Assembly: GCA_963693085.1 (NCBI GenBank)
Contig: OY856410.1
Location: 1,395,608,363-1,395,672,362, forward strand
Direction: 5' to 3'
DNA from: Alisma plantago-aquatica
Lineage: Eukaryota > Streptophyta > Magnoliopsida > Alismatales > Alismataceae
DNA: 64,000 nucleotides
Below are positions 60,601-64,000 of the stretch, piece after piece (the stretch's first letter is position 1; every line of letters begins with the position of its first letter). Under the pieces are notes generated by a model. It made no database searches. It worked only from the letters and a program-made list of their open reading frames with translations, and had not been told where the DNA came from. The translations under genes and the position numbers were made by a program.

Positions 60601-60859
60601 CTATGTGACAGACACAGCTAACAAGGGTTGGTTTGTAGTCTTATCTCACACAAGAAGGCCCCATGAAGGAGATGATGATGACGATGACATCGTTTTAGAA
60701 GAAGAAACTTCTTTGTCTTCAATCATTCCATCTATGTCTGTAAATGATGATCTTGTTGTTGAAGAAGAAGAGATATGTGCTCGAGAAGATCATAATGACG
60801 GGACATTTGTTGATGATGTCAGTGTGCATAAAAATAAAAAATGGCGTACGCATAAGTGA
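57672..60859 (+). pseudogene. tnp2: CACTA transposase TNP2 (TNPD), one frameshift and three in-frame stops
   Basis: Transposase that binds and cuts CACTA ends. ATG 57672 follows a likely splice acceptor (ttgtgcag). The Transposase-associated domain reads MDRKWLSSNHLYEEYEKGVD with LCPCTKC. A frameshift near 58095 moves to the frame holding KASNGWSDKSFMTLLHLLKD and CPVCGEPRY, then TAG 58331. The TNP2 domain 58355-59533 has LSADGMNPHN, HSTWPVILVIYNL, GNDIDVYLAPLVEDL, INDYPTYGNLSGYNIKGHLG and KAFNGKVELR. After TAG 59531 (CAG expected) comes the DUF4218 block PPSFFDVMVHLTVHLVREVK. After TGA 59948 (CGA expected) comes the DUF4216 block WCDMSYYGVIQDIYELDY. Full length but inactive as read. Confidence 0.92.
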
Positions 60860-60997
60860 GAGTAAGTATTGGCATTTTGTTGATGTGCACTAATATCTTT
60901 CTGTAATGAATGTAAATATGTCTTAAATTTTGTAAGATTTTATTATGTTGTTTTATATGCAGTTTGCTAATATTTTTTGTACCAAATTTTGTTGTAG
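60860..60997 (+). other. Spacer between the two CACTA genes
   Basis: A donor-like agagtaagta just after the TNP2 stop (60862) and an acceptor-like ttgttgtag just before ATG 60998 suggest an intron, so the two coding regions may share a transcript. Confidence 0.4.
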
Positions 60998-63737
60998 ATG
61001 TCTTCCAATGAAGACGACTCAATGACCACAACGATTAGTAGGGGCCGTACCACAATGCCTAAAGTTTCGAGAAAGAGACGTAAAGGACAAAAAATCAATT
61101 GGAATGGAATTCAGAAGGACAACCAATTGGGAAAACCGAAAACGTTTTTAGCAGCTATATTGGAGTCGCATCCAGAGAGTGAGTTCCAATCAACATCGAT
61201 ACTTAGAGTGATGTGGGAGAAGGTCTCAAGGACCTTATTTGGGAAGAGATTGAGGTATGTAGACGTAAATATTTTTTTATATATTTTTTGTATGAAAATA
61301 TTATATTATATTTTATGTGTATGTGATTTTGATATTTGTAGGGTGTTTTTTCGATTGGATTTGTCAAAAAGCAGTGGGTATTACAAAAAGCCAATGATAG
61401 ATGGAGGGAATTCAAATCTCGGTTATCAAGAAAATTCATGAGGGACGAAGATGGAAACATATGCAAACACCCACCCAAAGAATATGATTTTATATTTGCA
61501 GATCAATGGGAGGATTTTGTCATGAGTAGATTGACCGAAGAATTTAAGGTGATAATATAAACTAGTGTACTTTTGTTGTTTTGCTTGTAAGACATTTAAA
61601 TATATTTTCATATTTATTGTTCGTAAAAATAACCAGAGAAGAAGTAAGGCGGGAAGAGAATTATCGTCAAAGAATGAGTATCGGCCTAGAATTTCTCGTA
61701 AGGGATATGTTGGCCTAGAGCAAGAAATTGTAAGATTTGATTCATTTTAAAGTGATTTGTGAAATTTCATATAGAGGTATAAAATTATTGTGGTTTTATC
61801 ATATTATAAACAGATCAGTGAGAATAGTTTAGATCTGGTTATTTCAAAGATTTCTAGAGCAGAATTATGGAAAAGAGCTAGAATGGACAAAACTGGTGCT
61901 GTTACTAGTGACAAGGTCAAGGAAGTGGTGTACAAGATTGTAAGTTTAATTTTTTATCTCGTTGATTTTTCATCACAATAAATAGTTTTTATTATTTTTA
62001 CATATGTATGTTTTATATTTTGCAAGGATGCTCTATCTCAGGAAGTTTCTAAGAGACTCATTAGTGAGAAGGGATGTAATGATGTGTTAACAATGGCATT
62101 GGGAAAAAAAGATCACCCAGGACATGCGAGAGCAACCGGACCAGGAATAACAATTACAAAATATTGTCAAAGTGTGGCTCGAACAGATGATCAACCATCC
62201 CATATGCTATTACAAATGCAACATACCATTAAAGCTTTGGCCATGAAGATCAAGTATCTTGAAGGGAAGAATACAGGCAAGGATCTCGACAATGTTGGGG
62301 ATACACACCAATACCCTACTTCCAAATCTAATTGTCCACTTGCACAATTCTCACATCTACCTGAGGTAATCAACAAGTCTGTTATGTAGTAAATGTTAGA
62401 GATAGTCATTTCTCATGTTGACAATATCTATATTTGATTTTTTTAGGGCTATCACAAGTGTATTTTGATGTTGGATAATCCATTACGTTCAGTAGCTGAT
62501 GGAAGGGTGTATATATCTCATACAAATGAGCCAATTATCCTTCACAATGTGGCATTGGATCCAAAACACAAAAAAGTGATAATTGATACCCCGTTGATGC
62601 CTGAAGAAAGTGTGCCAATACCTTTAGATATGGCTGAAGTTTATCAAGTTTGTCAAGGCATAGGCACCTACCTTCCTTGGCCTGCAGAATTGATCAAAAT
62701 AAATATGAAGGTATATGTGATAACTTGACAGTGTTTTTATTAATTTATTGAAATGAATCATGTATATTAATAAACTATATTTTTTATTTTTATAATCATA
62801 TGCAAGGAATCCCAAGACTCATTGTCTCAAAGAAAAGTGAGGGAATCAATAAGCACACAAACAGAAAATTCAAAAACTAGAAAAAATTGTGATGAAGTCT
62901 CAAGTCCCGTCAAGCCAACATGCAAAAAGCCTCCAACGAAGCTGAAACTGTTGATGATGTATGTGGAAGATGATGAGAATCGTAACATCTCTCTTCAGAT
63001 GTCTGAAGATGTAGTAGGTTACACACATGAGCTGATTATCACACCGGAATTGGTTAAAATATGCCATGATAAAGACCAACTAGAAGCCTCACACATATCA
63101 ATGTACATAAAGTAAGTTTCATACGAGTAATATGTGTTTCTATACAAGTTTCTATACAAGTACAAAGACTAATTATGTGTTTTTTTGTAGGCATTTGTTC
63201 AACAAAGTGACATATGGAAATATATTTAATATATTTGGATTTATATGTCCACATTTTATAGATCCGTTATACAATGATAAAGTGGAGACTTGGGCGCAGT
63301 ACATAGCAAATCAGTTCATTAAAGGGAAGAAACAAAGATTAGAATTGTTCTTTATACCTTATAATGTGGGGTACACATACATTTTGTCGATTGTCTGTTA
63401 TTTGTTTACTTTAAATGTTGCTTAAAAATACATTAATCTTAAAATGTAATACTCATGTATGCGTAGGGGACATTGGATACTTTGCGTCTTCGACCCTATG
63501 TGGGGTAAGTGCCACTATCTTGATCCGTTATGAGGAAAATTACGTGGGAACGTGGAAAAACTCATGGAGTTGTAAGTACTTCATAAAACAATTTCAATTA
63601 CATAATACATGTATTGAAAGTTCCATATATAGTTACTAATGCATAGAATTCTTGATATGAATTTGAATAGGACTCATAAAGTTTATCAAAAGAAAGATGT
63701 GCAATATAGGAAGCATTTGAAATGGGAAATTATCAAG
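60998..63737 (+). pseudogene. Second CACTA gene: Transposase_24 (Ptta/En/Spm) and Ulp1-like protease, ten exons seen, broken
   Basis: Exons: 60998-61254, 61342-61548, 61637-61729, 61814-61939, 62027-62365, 62447-62710, 62807-63111, 63191-63370, 63467-63571, 63671-63737, with GT..AG borders and consistent phases from exon 2. Exons 1-5: SRKRRKGQKINWNG, GVFSIGFVKKQWVLQKANDR, RISRKGYVGLE, ELWKRARMDKTGAV, a Ptta/En/Spm transposase. Exon 6: SVADGRVYISH. Exons 8-9: Ulp1-like FFIPYNV-GGHWILCVFDP, KCHYLDPL (His and Asp kept). Breaks: a frameshift in exon 1 before DT*SDVGEGLKDLIWEEIE (TAG 61204) and TGA 63531. The catalytic Cys exon is not in the window. Confidence 0.85.
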
Positions 63738-64000
63738 GTAATTTACAATTTTGATCCAGAAAAATATTGCTTTCTGATTCACCAATAGAAGTGTTGTTCT
63801 AGTTTCTTGCATTATACTAATAATATGGTCATACAGTTATTTCTTGCATCTTCCATTTGTGACTGGTACCCCTAGATATATCCCCAGATCAATTATGATG
63901 CTAGTTTCAGTGAAGGGGAGCCTACATTTGAGTATAAATCTTAATGAAAGAACTGATTACAGAAAGGATAACCAGTCGGTGCCTGAGAATTAGTAAAATC
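63738..64000 (+). other. Unassigned 3' part of the second CACTA gene
   Basis: Begins with a donor (gtaatt) after exon 10. No exon carrying the expected Ulp1 Cys motif (ECGYY-like) is readable. A possible short frame near 63875-63945 is interrupted. The next exon probably lies past the edge. Confidence 0.4.

Larger units (their letters stand above)
40334..64000 (+). mobile_element. CACTA (En/Spm) DNA transposon, left end to window edge, with nested insertions
   Basis: Starts with CACTACTACAAAAAATGC, the CACTA terminal inverted repeat, followed by dense subterminal repeats. TNP2 transposase (57672-60859) and a second multi-exon gene (60998-63737+) lie in the order seen in plant CACTA elements. 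The other end is outside the window. About 8.8 kb of the 23.7 kb is LTR element 3; a SINE, a copia fragment and a TIR element are also nested. That the TIR and the genes belong to the same element is inferred from orientation and absence of another CACTA end between them. Confidence 0.75.

Noticed and set aside
62807..63737. Host SUMO protease (ULP1) gene
   Set aside because: The Ulp1-like exons splice in phase from Ptta/En/Spm-type exons next to TNP2, the usual CACTA arrangement, and carry a premature stop.
1..64000. A coherent new defence or biosynthetic system
   Set aside because: Every identifiable coding region belongs to a known TE protein family. No host operon-like or cluster-like gene set was found.

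Overview
The window looks like AT-rich, gene-poor nuclear DNA of a flowering plant, probably pericentromeric or other heterochromatin. Everything I can identify derives from transposable elements: Ty1/copia, Ty3/gypsy (including an Athila/Tat-type element), a plant LINE, a tRNA-related SINE, an En/Spm (CACTA) DNA transposon and an unclassified TIR element. I found no host gene, rRNA, tRNA or CRISPR array. The species cannot be named from the sequence. Most TE genes are broken, and many in-frame stops look like C-to-T decay (CGA or CAG to TGA or TAG, CG to TG or CA), as expected from cytosine methylation.

Layout: (1) 1-6235, a + strand copia element (A): leader, gag, decayed pol and a 3' LTR. 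(2) 6236-23304, a related copia element (B) on the - strand, cut into pieces by a LINE (about 7567-12171, -) and by LTR element 1 (14779-22656, -, TSD TTTAT). (3) 23305-37654, an Athila/Tat-like Ty3 element on + with 5' LTR, PBS, gag and protease. Its RT/INT are gone, and LTR element 2 (27471-37374, +, TSD TACAT) sits inside it. (4) 37655-40333, a copia LTR with PBS (C), cut by the start of another LTR. (5) 40334 to the window end, a CACTA transposon with its terminus, subterminal repeats, an array of large palindromes, a SINE, a copia fragment, a TIR element, LTR element 3 (48730-57550, -, TSD AGTAT), a broken TNP2 transposase and a broken multi-exon second gene with Transposase_24-like and Ulp1-like domains.

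The main observation is that three independent LTR elements with perfect TSDs have very long LTRs (3.3, 4.2 and 3.3 kb) around short interiors (1.3, 1.5 and 2.2 kb). Two keep only a gag remnant and the third keeps no visible gag. All three seem to keep the last codons of integrase next to the 3' LTR. They resemble the described TR-GAG and LARD classes of non-autonomous elements, which would depend on an autonomous partner for reverse transcriptase and integrase. From the LTR stretches I compared by eye, element 2 is oldest, element 1 intermediate and element 3 young. No coherent new host system was found. The least explained structures are the palindrome array at 41.06-43.35 kb, the GC-rich ORF-bearing block inside the LTRs of element 3, and the GC-rich block at 43.7-44.1 kb.
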